Source of the DNA: Paulinella micropora
Lineage: Eukaryota > Cercozoa > Imbricatea > Euglyphida
Direction: 5' to 3'
Length of the DNA: 43,886 bases
Assembly (NCBI GenBank): GCA_009731375.1
Contig: BJOX01000051.1
Span: forward strand, 827,329-871,214
This document shows positions 30,058 to 41,159 of this stretch, piece by piece. Each line of letters opens with the position of its first letter. Positions within the stretch are counted from its first letter, which is position 1. The notes below the pieces were generated by a model. The model was not told where the DNA came from. It saw only the letters and a program-made list of their open reading frames with translations, and made no database searches. Both the position numbers and the translations under genes were made by a program.

Positions 30058-33000
30058 NNNNNNNNNNCTTCTCCTGCTCCCTCTTACCACTATCTCCCCC
30101 TAAAGTAGACTGCCTTTCTGTCTCAGCATAGTAAGATGCAATCTTAGGTTTCTTTGTCTGACTCTGACTCTGAGTCTAACTCAGCTTCCTCTTCTTCCTC
30201 TCTCAATCCTACATTTCTTCTCCCTCTTGCTGGTTTCTTTCCTGCTCTCTCTCCCCACCTCCTCATGTACATATTAGGCTAGTGCATGAGAGTAATGTAA
30301 GTGCTCTGCATAGCAAAGGAAAAACAGTCCACAATTTCTTGAGGGGTCTTTAGTGCCCCCTTGAGTCCCTTGGCTCCCAAAGCCAAAACTATTTCACGTT
30401 GAAATGTTTTAAATGGGGTTCTCCCATCATAGTGTCCTTTGGCTGTGACATCTTTTTCTCTATTTTTGTCTGTGCCTCTGAGAGTACTGAAACTCATTGA
30501 GGACTTACTGTCTGTTTTCCTTGAGCTTGTTGTAATAGTAGTAGCATCCTACCATACCACCGATGTGTCCGTCTACTATAAAAACGACATGCACATCACA
30601 ATTTCTGAATCTAAAATCTCAAAAGCTTCTGGCATAATCATGCAGGTACACAGCACAGAACATAAAAATAATCCAATCCACACCATATTCCATATTTACA
30701 AAAGACCACTCTCACAATCCTATTCTTCCAGGTGCTCCAAAACCACATGCAAGGTACTCTCTGCCTCCCCACACACTAGGATTGTTGGTGACCTCAACCT
30801 TGACCTCCTGCGCCCTACCAAACAGGTATGTGACTTTCTTGCTGTCAATAACCTCTTCACCACAATCAAAAACCCCACCCGCAAAGCAAAGAGCCATACA
30901 TTACTTGATGTTATCTTAACAAAACTCAGCTGCGATATCACATCTGATGTTTTACCTACATGCATCTCTGACCCCATCTACGCTATCTTTCACCCCCCAA
31001 TCGCGCATAAGAAAAATAATAATAAAACCCTAAGTAATAAGAGATATGAAGATAAGAAGGAAATAATAACAGAAGAAATAATCAATGAACTTAAGCAAGT
31101 TCTTGACCCAGAACTAAATAACGATACGCCTAATAATTATATAAATAAGATACATACAGGTATAAAGACTGTGGTAGAAAAGTATTAAAAACGTATAAAG
31201 AAGCGAAAATGGAAACCATGGTGCAATAATGAAACTAGAGCTATGATTAAGAAGCAAAGGGAACTGTATGAAATAAAAGTAGCATGCCCAGTTAAAAGTA
31301 ATAGGATTAAGTATAATAAGCATAGAAATAAAACTATAGAGAGATTAAGAAAGCTAAGAAAGCATACATGACTGCCCTAATGGAAAAACTAAGTCACGAC
31401 CCAAAAAAACGTATGAATGCGTTGAGAAAATTGATCCCACAGACACAGGGTCTGAAGACGTCGCCCACCCAGCTCCGCGTAAATGATATTAAATAAGGTA
31501 ATCACCGACCCCAAAGGTGTTGCCAATGCACTCAACAGACACTACACTACGGTCGGCTCCAAGGTCAGTGCCCAAATCCCCCAAGAACAGAAAGTCAGAG
31601 AAGAAGAAATAGACCTAACGCAGAGACAACTGCCTACCTTTACACTCAAACGCATTTTGCAGGATGATGTAGTCGAGACACTGAAAGCAATAAACAGAAA
31701 CAAAGCAGAAGATATAAACAAAATAAAGCCAGCCATAATGCAAGACCTTACAGAATACCTTGCCCTGATATTAACCAAGGTCTTTAATAAAGCTATAGAA
31801 CATAACCAATACCCGGATGCACTAAAAATAACTGAAGTTATAGAAATATATAAAGCTAAAGATAGAACGCTGCCTGAGAACTACAGACCTATCTCGCTAC
31901 TGCCGATTATCGCTAAGGTCTTTGACACTATACTCAACAAGCAACTGATGACCCACCTTACCAGGTACGACATCCTCTCCCGAACTCAATATGCTTTCCG
32001 ACCACATTCGAACACAACAATCACCACGCAAACCATCTTAAATCACATCCAAAACCTCAAAGGCCCAGGACGGTATGTGCTTGCTTTATTTATCGACCTA
32101 TCGAAAGCTTATGACACCATCGATCATGAAACACTCATCCATAAACTACGAAATAATATAAATTTTAGCGATAACACCACTACCTTTTTCAAATCATACC
32201 TCACAAAACGATACCAAACCGTATTTACCCAATATGCTCGTTCCTACCCACGCAAGATCACACATGGGATCCCGCAAGGTAGCACACTCTCAACAACGCT
32301 TTTCATTCTATACATCTATCACTAACACACGGGAAAGTCTTTGCATATGCAGATGACACCACACTCATCATTGCTGCTAAAAATAAAGAGCAACTTCAAG
32401 AACAAGCACAAACTGATACAACTAACCTTGTTCGTTACTTCCACAGACATGACCTAGTATCTAACCCCACCAAAACCACCTACACCATCTTCCACAAGCA
32501 TGAACAGAAGGTGCAGCTCGACTTGACTATCGACGGCAAGAGGCTCCAACAAGAACGAAAGGTAAAACTATTAGGTACAATCATCCAAAGCAACCTGTCC
32601 TTCCGTGAACATATACCATCTATTGTGGTCCGCCTTCAACCATTTGTCCAAACGTTTCGTTATGTGAACAGCCTACTTCCCACCCATATCCTCCTCCAAC
32701 TCTACTATGCACATGTATACCCCCTACTTATGTATGGCATCTCTATATGGGGATCTGATGAATACAACACCATTATACATCCACTTACTATCATCCAAAA
32801 ACGCATAGTCCGTCTGATCCGCCTCAAATCATGGAGAACACCTACCAAACCACTTTTTGCCAAACTACGCCTACTCAACATACTTAACATGTATAAATAT
32901 AGCGTATGCATGGATGCACACTCCCTTATTTACCCAGCTTTCAAGGCTTTCCTACCCCTCCACTACAACAATGTCCGACCAATTACAGCTGTTCATAACT

Positions 33001-33350
33001 ACAACACTAGGCGATCATCAAGGAAACACATGTACAACGACTCTAAGACTGGTCAGTACAGTAGAGCCGCACAACCACAATGGGATAAGCTACCAGAACA
33101 TCCGCTGAGAGACATCTCTTACAAAGCTGAATTCAAAACTGAACTCAAGGCGTATCTCCTACAGCTGCAGCAATCATGACACTACCTACGGGCCTAAAGA
33201 GGGCGTTGGACACCTCATCATCAGATGATACCTGAGTGTGGGACAAGTTCTGCGTTGATCACATCCTAAGCCGGAGTGTGGTTAGCCAAACCCCCTTGGG
33301 GAGTCACCTCGTCTCTTCCAGCTTTTGTGAGCGACACCGTTATATATACA
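29450..33350 (+). mobile_element. Jockey/CR1-like LINE, copy B, 5'-truncated and degenerate
   Basis: The effective left end is near 29450 in the first contig copy, or 30508 in the second. The endonuclease end shows a GDLNLDLL motif and a damaged SDH-P-I motif (ISDPIYAIF, residues lost). A linker with KWKPWCNNE follows (31205-31235). The RT has NYRPISLLPIIAKVFDT (31880), FIDLSKAYDTIDHETLI (motif A, 32090), HGIPQGSTLS (32262) and FAYADDTTLII (motif C, 32340). The C-terminal domain (YYAHVYPLLMYGISIWG, about 32703) runs to a TGA at 33179, then an untranslated tail. Stops and shifts at 31188, 31375 and 32325 break it. The 5' end abuts the gag-like gene on the other strand. Confidence 0.88.
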
Positions 33351-33369
33351 ACTGACTAGGATTATAATA

Positions 33370-33479
33370 CCCTCAATGTATATATATACATACATACATA
33401 TATATATACATATATTATATATATATATAATATTATATTATATCTATACATATTTACCTCTACCTTTTTTTTTATTAAC

Positions 33480-33526
<47 letters not shown>

Positions 33527-33665
33527 CCTTTTATGTCATTTCATTTTTACTTTTATTTTTCTTCTTTATTTTTATTTTTATTTTATTTTTAATAGTTTCA
33601 ATCTATATATATTTTTTAAATTTTATTTTAATATTTTTAAAATTTTCATTTTCATTATTATTAAT
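33370..33665. repeat. TA-rich tract with TA microsatellite
   Basis: (TA)n at 33376-33430 and 33484-33525, then TTTTA-rich DNA. This may be the AT-rich tail or landing site of the LINE. Confidence 0.9.
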
Positions 33666-34033
33666 AATTTGAGAAGTAGGTCACCATCTAGTTAAATCAA
33701 TATCTCTTGAGCTAACGATTTGTATGGATGATCAGAAGTTAAATTTAACTTCATTAAATCGAAGGCCTAGGCCTAGTTGGTAGCAGACCCGATGGTGTGC
33801 TGTCCTCTTTCCTCCCAAAGCCGGTCACCTACCCACGGAGACAGGTATCAAACGATGTGTTTACACAGAGCCACAGGGTTGCCGAAGCTTCCCTTTTTGT
33901 GTATCAACAGTGTATCAATTACAGGAATGACACCAACCCCTTTTGCGACAGTCGCCTGCCAGTCGGCGATGGTCTCCTCCTTCAGCCCTTCAACTTGCAG
34001 TGCCAGAGTTAAGCACTGTCAAGGCTCATAACC
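33666..34033. other. Unique segment with open frames on both strands
   Basis: The plus strand is open at 33777-34031 in two frames. The minus strand is open over about 33845-34018 (LKEETIADWQATVAKG, GVGVIPVIDTLLIHKK). Codon character slightly favours the minus frame, but there are no splice sites, neighbours or motifs to decide. Possibly an old exon. Confidence 0.25.
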
Positions 34034-34230
34034 CACTGGACAACGAGAGGGTCGTACTTTACTTTATTAGAGATCAGTGATCTCAACACGTCACTAAGCG
34101 CCACACCCCAAACCGCCAAAGCTTTGAACTCACCGTTCAACTGACACTTAGAGTGATATAGGTGAAATAGGTAATTGTCATTGGGGTGGGCCGGTATGAC
34201 TAAATACTATTATTGATAAATTGTTCATTG
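34034..34230 (+). repeat. Dispersed repeat family X, copy 2
   Basis: 197 bp, matching 26749-26939 apart from an extra 6-bp block near 34137 and scattered changes. Its right end touches the family Y repeat directly. Confidence 0.75.
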
Positions 34231-34459
34231 GGGGTACTGTAGGCATCACCCCCGGATTAGCAGGTAAAAATGACACTATTTCCAGTATTGTTTGTCCGGA
34301 TTGTACCTAATGCCATTTGATTCCTGGTCTGTTGCCGCTTTCTTTTCTGCTTCAATGAGCTAATACAACGAGACATCATTCTCATCTTTCGGAGGCTCGG
34401 ACTGTGTTTGGTTGTATTAGGTCCGACTTTTTATACGAGCTATCACTGGGGGCATTACA
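34231..34459 (+). repeat. Family Y LTR-like repeat, copy 2 (solo)
   Basis: It begins GGGGTACTGTAGGCATCACCCCC and matches 3664-3915 with many substitutions. It has no adjoining gag or pol, so it looks like a solo LTR. The match includes the GGGGTAC before TGT, so the true element edge may be a few bases further left than a TG start implies. Confidence 0.6.
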
Positions 34460-36050
34460 ACCTCACGAGTGGCATGGCCTTATATCCGAGTCTGTTACAG
34501 TGACAGGCTCAATACTTAATAATATAAACGTCTATCTAACGACATGAAGCCTCGATAACCGACAGATCGGAACATAGAGTAATGACATTATATACCGGGT
34601 GGGCGGCATAAGTCTGCGGCGAAGTCTTTGTACAGTTAGATGATTAAACAACTACTGTCGACAAGTAATAATATTTTATTAAAACTACTATTGAGTAAAA
34701 CAGTGTTTGTGTAAAACTTTAAAGGATACAGTGATATTATTAATAATATTAATATCCAAGCCGCTTTAAGTTCACATCGGCGGGCTTCACTCTTATTTAC
34801 GCCGCTAAGCATTGTTTTAATGTCCGAAGAATACTCAGCTATCAGTCATCACGCAGTAGAGCTGAGGACGGTGGGCACCGGGAAGCAGACTCGGACTGAG
34901 AGATAAAACTTGTGGAAGAGGTATTGTATTAATATTATTCAGTCACTGTGATAAAAGATACAAAATTTAACTTGAAGAGCCTCGGCGGCGGAAAACTTAT
35001 ACAGCCGGTCAGTTACTAGCTGTTCAACTCCTGTTCCATATGAAGTCACTGACTAATAAAAATCACTCGGCCGGGCCACAGTATCTGAATCAGAATCAAG
35101 TTCGGTGGCAGTCTGTGCACTCAGTAATTTGAATTCTCCGCCCTGCGGGCGACTCAGCGCGGCTGGAGCCTAAGTCAGATTTGTGGTAACAATATAATCC
35201 GAGCTATGATTAATATAGCCTCTATTATTAATACTATATAATTTCAAGTGAATCTGATCATGGTTGACTTTGAACGGCGTTACGACAGGTGACTTGAGTT
35301 TGAATGTTCTCGGTTGTACAGTAGATGATTAATATTATACTATCAAGGCAAAATCAGAGTAATAAATCATCTTTTAACAGTAGTTGCAGTGAACGCCGCA
35401 GACGTAAACCTGGCCATGCAGTGGTTAGTACTATTACTAACTGTACTCAGCACTGAGTACTAGATGACCGTGCCCGTGATAGATACAGGGCCTAAGGACG
35501 GTCCCGTGGTCTTAATAAGCTTAATAGATTCATTTAAGTTTCAAACATTACAAACAGTCTTGCGTCTGACACAGGTGGAAGGCTAGACAATTATGATGCC
35601 AGGCCGCCGCCTGGGCTGAGCGCCGCCCACACTGCCTGTCCTCTCATGAAAGTGCGGACCGGGTGCTGGGCTGCGTGCTGAGCCTCAGCGTGTCCTTCCA
35701 CTGATCGGTCTTCCGCTGGCCGAAGCGGCTTGCGCCCAGCTGCCACAATGAAAGTTGCAACATCAGTCGACTGCCTGAGTTGACAACTTCCAAGCCAGTA
35801 CTAAGAATCGCACCCCGGCGCCCTCCCGGCTGGCGCGCCGGAATTTAAATCGAACCACTGCCGCAGGTCCGGCAGGGTGGCCACTCAGCGGCTTCCTTTA
35901 CTTCAGGCCTCGTGTCCACTGTTTGAAAGAAAATCGCTGTACAGTTACAACGATAAACTTATAAGTAACAGTAATGTTACATATTCAAAGAGAGACGACG
36001 TATTTACATTTGATGTAAACTAAGTCTTTTGAACTTGATTCCTAAGGCCA
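34460..36050. other. Non-coding segment downstream of the poly(A) polymerase gene
   Basis: No coding frame is seen. AT motifs (ATTATTAATAATATTAATATCC-like, written here in part) recur to about 35.4 kb. A GC-rich patch at 35590-35860 precedes the gene end. The gene's 3' UTR must lie near 36050. Confidence 0.4.
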
Positions 36051-37498
36051 CTAAAGTCTTTCTAGCTCCAACTCTCTGTCTAGGCGGTCGGCCAGGCGCC
36101 TCGAGCTGATCAGCTGGGAGAGCCCGAAAAACAAACCTGTCTTCACATACTCTCCCTGATCTAGCTTAGCTTGAGCTAAGGCCTTGCCTTCCCCATAGCC
36201 TGTCGCAATACCTGCACGCAGAGCCTGTTCCCCCTGCTGCATCTTGTCGTGCCACAGCGTGAGCCCGCATGCCGCCGCACGAAACACCTCGACACACTGC
36301 GTCAGCCGGAACACCTATCGCAGTACAACGCAATATTGCACAGCCGAGATATGCGCGAATGTGCTAGATTGCGGTATGTGAGTGGCAGACTTTTTTGAAG
36401 TTGACTGGGTCTGGGCAGCCTTGAGCAGCCAAAGTAGTGTCCCTCGTCAGGCGTCCAGGGGTCGAGAAGTAGAGAAAGAAATGTAGCAGGAGCTCTGCAC
36501 TGCTGCGCTCGTGCTGTCTTCCCGCACTGTGCGGCTTATTTGAGATGCTCGTGAGCTCAACTCGCGGCGCCAGCCTCCTGGCTTGGGACATGGCTGACGT
36601 TTGTTCTGTTGTTGTTGTTGTTGTTGTTTTTGTTGCTGTTGTCGTTGTAATTGCTACAGTTAGTGTTGATGTACGCGCACTGGCAAGACTTGCCTGCATA
36701 TCATGCTTTTGTGGTGGGAGCTCTTGATGTTCACTTTTGCTTACTTCTTGTTCGTTGTCGTGCTTTGGTTTCTGTTCGCCTTTCCGTGGCTGTTGTTGCT
36801 GACATGGATTCTGTTGCTGTTGGTGTTGTAGTTGGTGGTGGTGCTGCTGCTGATATTGATTCTGTTGTTGTCGTTCTTGTTGTCGTTGTTGTCGTTGTTG
36901 TTGTTGTTGTTGTTGTTGTTGCTGCTGCTGCTGCTGCTCTTGCTGCTGTTGTTGTTGTTGTTGTTGTTGTTGTTGCTGCTGCTTCTGCTGACGCTGTGGC
37001 CGTGTTTGTTGCTGGTGCCGCTCTCTGCCCGTTTCCGCTTGTTCCAGCAGGTGCGCCAGCATGACATACAGCTTGTAGCTGCCAATCCCTCCCGAGAACG
37101 TCTTATTGAGTCCCAGCTCGGTCAAGAACACCTACCAATCCAACAAAAGGCAGAAATTCGCGTGGACTACATAAGGACTCTCTTGCCACTGGCTGCCTTG
37201 TGTGATTTGGTGCTGGTGCGTGTTGCCTTGAGGAAGAGCGCCAGCGGTCTGAATGCCGGGTAGCGTGCACAGAGCTGCGGCGCGAAGGGACACGGCCGCT
37301 CCTGCCCCACACCCTCCAGCCCCACGTCCACCTACACCACAGCACAGAACAGCACAGTCCGCGCTCCCTAGCTGCCCTCTTGCCCCACGCCCTCCAGCCC
37401 CACCTCCACCTACACCACACCAGACAGCACAGCACAGACACAGCACAGCACAGCACTGTGCGCGCCCCATGCCTGCCCAACTGGCCGCCAATCTATGC

Positions 37499-37557
<59 letters not shown>

Positions 37558-37664
37558 ACTCCCAGCCCGCTACCCAGTCGCGATTGGCGGCGGGGAATGG
37601 ATGCCTATGTCTTCGGATATGCAGAGCTGATAGACCAAGCGTATCTATCTACTTATCTATCTAC

Positions 37665-37737
<73 letters not shown>

Positions 37738-37879
37738 CATCTATCTATCTATCTATCTATCGGACTAGTGCCCACTCCCAGCCCGCTACCCAGTCGCCGA
37801 TTAGCGGCGGGGTGGAATTGATGCCTATGTCTTCGGATATGTAGAGCTGATAGACCAACCATATCTATCTATCCAACCA

Positions 37880-37927
<48 letters not shown>

Positions 37928-37952
37928 CATCCATCCATCCATCCATCTATCC

Positions 37953-37995
<43 letters not shown>

Positions 37996-38484
37996 CATCC
38001 GGCTTTGCCGCGGACCTGCACTGTTCGCTTCTGCACGGTCAGGATGGGCACTTTGGCGTGCGGCAGCAGGGTCGCAGCCTGCCAGCCTATGCCTTTTGTG
38101 CCCAACACAGCGCCCCGGGCCGTGGCGGCGGCTGGCGAAGAAGAGGAGGAGGAAGAGCAGGAGGATGAAGCAGCGGGAGGAGGAGCAACAGTAGCAGCAG
38201 ACGAAGAAGAAGAAGAAGAAGAAGAAGAAGAAGAAGAAGAAGAAGAAGAAGAAGAAGAAGAAGAAGAAGGAGAAGGAGGAGAAGAAGAAGAAGAAGGAGA
38301 AGGAGAAGAAGAAGAAGAAGAAGAAGAAGAAGAAGAAGAAGAAGAAGAAGAAGGAGAAGAAGAAGAAGAAGAAGAAGAAGAAGAAGAAGAAGAAGATGAA
38401 GAAGAAGAAGATGAATTAGATGAAGAAGATAAAGAAGATGATGAAGAAGATGAAGAAGAAGAAGAAGAAGAAGAAGAAGAAGAA

Positions 38485-38516
<32 letters not shown>

Positions 38517-39237
38517 AGAAGAAGAGGAAGAAGAAGCTGTCTCTCTAACCGTTGACTGGCGGTCGGTTGCGCGTGTGTGCTGTGCGAGGCGTGTGTGCTG
38601 GCTTGCGGGTCGCTTGAGCAGCATTTTGCTAACAACAACAACAATAATAATAATAGTGTTTCTCTAAGGCGTACTGATGCAGCTGCATGGCACGATCCGT
38701 TCCCGGACATAAGCCTCCAACACCCTGGTTCGAGGTCCTCCACCCCCCCTTGGCTGGCCAGTCTCTTGACTGGTAAGCAAGGCCACGGGTGGAACTCCTG
38801 AGGGCTAGACCGCACTAAGCCGAGGTTACTCCGCAGTTCCAGTAACCTCTTGCAAACGTCGCCGCATGTGCAAGTGCAAGCCTGGCGGCTAGAACTGCCT
38901 CAAAACCCCACCCATAACAATTTGGCAGACAACTGGGTTCGGGCTACCAACAAACATAGCGGAGTTGAAGATCTTTTATGAGGCCTCCACGATCCTCCTC
39001 CCCAGCATACCACCAAATGGTTATGGATTGACACCACAGTTTAACGCCGTAAGGCCATGGGGCTGGAACTCTGGTAAGCAAGCAGCTATTGAACCACGTG
39101 ACTAGGTTTTTCCATCGGGGGTTACCCTCATAATCAATACTCCAAAATGATAATAACAATAATAATAGGCTTCCTCAGACTATAGCATCAGATCCAGATC
39201 CTGGACATGTGCCTCCATAATAATAATAATAATAATG

Positions 39238-39288
<51 letters not shown>

Positions 39289-39981
39289 GTGCTTCTCTGT
39301 CAATGGCTGATGCATTTCTGCACATGCGCCTCCATCGTCTCACCCGTGAGGGGAGTACGAAGAATTGACGATAAGCTCTAATGACACCCCCGCAAGGGCA
39401 GTTCCAACACTTCCAGACGGGCCGGTATGTTCAATGAAAATACTGGTCCAGAAATAGACCGGTATGTTCAATGAAAATACTGGTGGCACCGACGGGAATC
39501 GAACTGGCGACAGGGCCCAGATGGTAGAACTTGACCAAATAATAATAATAATAATAATAATAATAATTATAATAATGATGATGATGATGATGATGATGAT
39601 AATGATAACACCGGAAGCGGCTGAGTGCGCCGCGCAGCTGCCCACGACGAGACTGCGAACTCTCCTACCAGTAGCAAATACAGCAATACATACATACGTA
39701 CATTTTTCTATCGCTACTTGCTCTCCGTCCACCGGGAGGAACAAGCTAACCAGTCAAAAATGTGCATCATGCAGACATATATACATACATACATACATAC
39801 ATACATAGACACATGCATGCATAAATACATACATAGAAAACGATTGACATAGCACAGCATGACATTAGCGACCTGTCGCGGCCCGCACCAGTTGAGCACG
39901 CACACGTCCAGGTCCGAATCTGTCCGCACAAGATAGATAGATAGTAGGTAGATAGATCGATAGATCGATAGATCGATAGAC

Positions 39982-40044
<63 letters not shown>

Positions 40045-40069
40045 TAGACCGACAGATAGACAGACAGAC

Positions 40070-40112
<43 letters not shown>

Positions 40113-40129
40113 CAGATAGACAGACAGAC

Positions 40130-40220
<91 letters not shown>

Positions 40221-41086
40221 CAGACAGCTGCACAATTATGCTAGCCGTGTTGATGGCCGCCACACCTGCATGGTAGGTTAGATAGGCAGATAGCTACATA
40301 GCAAGTAGGTAGGTAGGTAGGTAGTTGGCGTGGGCAGGACCGAAGACTGAGAGGTCTGCGGGGAATGAGCCGAATGCGGCCAGCCGCGCGGCGCCGCCCC
40401 AGGTCAGCCTGCACACGGCGCACAACGCTCTCTCACATGAGCCAATCAGCGCAGCTGCTGGTGGCTTGCCTGCAGTTGTCCTGCAGCTCCGCCAGCAGTT
40501 GGTTGCGCAGCGCCTTCTGCCAGTCGCGCAGCGACACGAAGCGCTCGAACAGCGCCAGCTCTGCCGACAAGTCTCCGCGGCGGGCAGCGCACGCAAGCCG
40601 GTCCTGCGCGCCCGAGTCCGCCACCCAGCAAGGCTCGCCCGCCACGAGTATGCAGGCTCGCTCGGCCTGCTGGCCCCGCTGCTGCTGCTTGCGCCGCCGC
40701 TGCGCCGTCTTGCCTTGCGCCCCGCTCTGTGTGGCCTCCCACGGCAGCTCTGGCCGGCACTCTCGCTTCAGCTTCCTCTTCTGCTTCTTGGTGCTTGCTT
40801 TGGTCGGCGCGGGCAGCTGCTGAAGCACCGAGACGGCGCTCTCTTGTGGACGCTGGCTGGAAGAAGCAGCCGCTCCCAGCAAGTTGAACTGGAAGTCCAC
40901 CTCGTCATCCTGCTGCTGCTGCTGCTGCTCGGGGAAGTGGAGCGGGCTCGGCGGCGCCGGCGCAGCAGCTTGATGCGACACGGCCGCAGCGATGCCCCAC
41001 TTTCCCCTCTTACTGGCAGACCAGCGGGTGCGACTATTACTCCGCTTGCGGCGCTTGTCCAAAACACTATTGCAAGCAGCCTCCAT
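36051..41086 (-). CDS. TRF4: TRF4-type non-canonical poly(A) polymerase (nucleotidyltransferase)
   Basis: Adds short tails to nuclear RNAs; TRF4/PAPD5 homologues act in TRAMP-like surveillance with the exosome. Exons: 40470-41086, 40341-40408, 39873-39919, [one or more unresolved], 38016-38131, 37227-37331, 36391-37131, 36051-36314 (TAG). The first exon gives a basic N terminus ([23 protein letters not shown]), probably nuclear-directing, and a short Gln run. Catalytic signs: FGSF (exon 2), SDLDV with both metal-binding Asp (exon 3), HAKVPIL (exon 4), the third Asp in VDVGLEG (exon 5), RPLALFLK, then [20 protein letters not shown] (exon 6). A Gln-rich insertion of about 180 residues precedes LLLHFFLYF. 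The last exon has [13 protein letters not shown] phase mismatch between exons 3 and 4, and the short spacing there, imply a missing exon; 39612-39664 is a candidate. The end of exon 6 could be 36391 (donor GTCTGC) or 36406 (GTCAAC). Confidence 0.88.
36391..37131 (-). CDS. TRF4: TRF4 exon 6 with polyglutamine insertion
   Basis: It starts [12 protein letters not shown] and GGIGSYK (the nucleotide-binding central domain) and ends [15 protein letters not shown] and CPDPVNFKK. Between these lie Gln-rich runs encoded by CAA/CAG repeats (about 36820-37015), a Lys/Glu stretch, and a Thr run encoded by ACA/ACG repeats near 36605-36660. The insertion interrupts the domain between two conserved helices, where relatives have a short loop. 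Confidence 0.85.
37377..37409 (-). repeat. Intronic copy of the start of TRF4 exon 5
   Basis: These 33 nt repeat the exon start (true copy 37299-37331), including the acceptor gtgtag. It encodes [11 protein letters not shown] where the exon has [11 protein letters not shown]. Two of the three changes are silent; the third turns the catalytic Asp into Glu. A stop follows soon after, so inclusion would truncate the protein. Confidence 0.8.
37498..38002. repeat. TATC arrays alternating with a duplicated 80-bp unique block (TRF4 intron)
   Basis: (TATC)n at 37498-37556, 37645-37762 and 37862-38000 (with TCCA variants). The blocks between them, at 37557-37640 and 37775-37860, are near-identical to each other (CAGCCCGCTACCCAGTCGC, ATGCCTATGTCTTCGGATAT). 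They form a compound minisatellite with a unit of about 225 bp. Confidence 0.9.
38200..38536. repeat. GAA satellite upstream of TRF4 exon 4
   Basis: About 340 bp of (GAA)n with GGA/GAT variants. In transcript sense it is (TTC)n ending about 70 bp before the acceptor, with CTT/CTC-rich sequence between. Pure purine/pyrimidine tracts of this length can form triplex DNA. Confidence 0.95.
38640..39147 (+). repeat. AAT-tailed dispersed repeat, copy 2 (family R1)
   Basis: It begins after (AAC/AAT)n with AGTGTTTCTCTAAGGCG and ends with ACTCCAAAATGATAATAAC and an AAT run. The right 360 bp match 15881-16262. It lies within the TRF4 intron between exons 3 and 4, in the opposite direction to the gene. 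Confidence 0.7.
39215..39605 (+). repeat. AAT arrays with a third R1-like unit
   Basis: (AAT)n at 39218-39288 is followed by AGTGCTTCTCTGTCAATGG (compare the start of copy 2), then 250 bp including a 43-bp tandem repeat of CCGGTATGTTCAATGAAAAT at 39421-39485. A second (AAT)n plus (ATG)n run follows at 39538-39600. The left end matches R1 copy 2, but the body differs, so it may be a related subfamily. Confidence 0.6.
39612..39664 (-). CDS. TRF4: Candidate extra TRF4 exon
   Basis: Acceptor gctactggtag, then [17 protein letters not shown] in phase 0 after exon 3, with a possible donor GTGTTA. Its position and Leu/Arg character fit the helix that follows the DxD strand in this family. Its end phase (2) does not match exon 4 (phase 1), so either this exon or a boundary is wrong. 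Confidence 0.3.
39933..40225. repeat. GATA/GACA satellite in TRF4 intron 2
   Basis: (GATA)n with blocks of (GACA)n over about 290 bp, starting about 14 bp before the acceptor of exon 39873-39919 in transcript sense. Confidence 0.95.
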
Positions 41087-41159
41087 CACCCGAAAAGTGA
41101 ATGAAATGCCTGCTTTAACAGAATACAAACAAGAAGCAGCAAAGTAACAGAGACATATT

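Noticed and set aside
37557-37860. Duplicated 80-bp block in the TRF4 intron as an exon
   Set aside because: Exon 4 (ending TVQ) joins exon 5 (VDVGL) in phase without it, frames in the block contain stops, and both copies are embedded in TATC arrays.
39485-39535. tRNA gene or tRNA-derived promoter in the R1-like unit
   Set aside because: The minus strand has a T-arm-like AGTTCGATTCCCG, but no matching A box at the right distance and no cloverleaf could be drawn. A similar GGTTCGAGGTCC at about 38730 also lacks partners.
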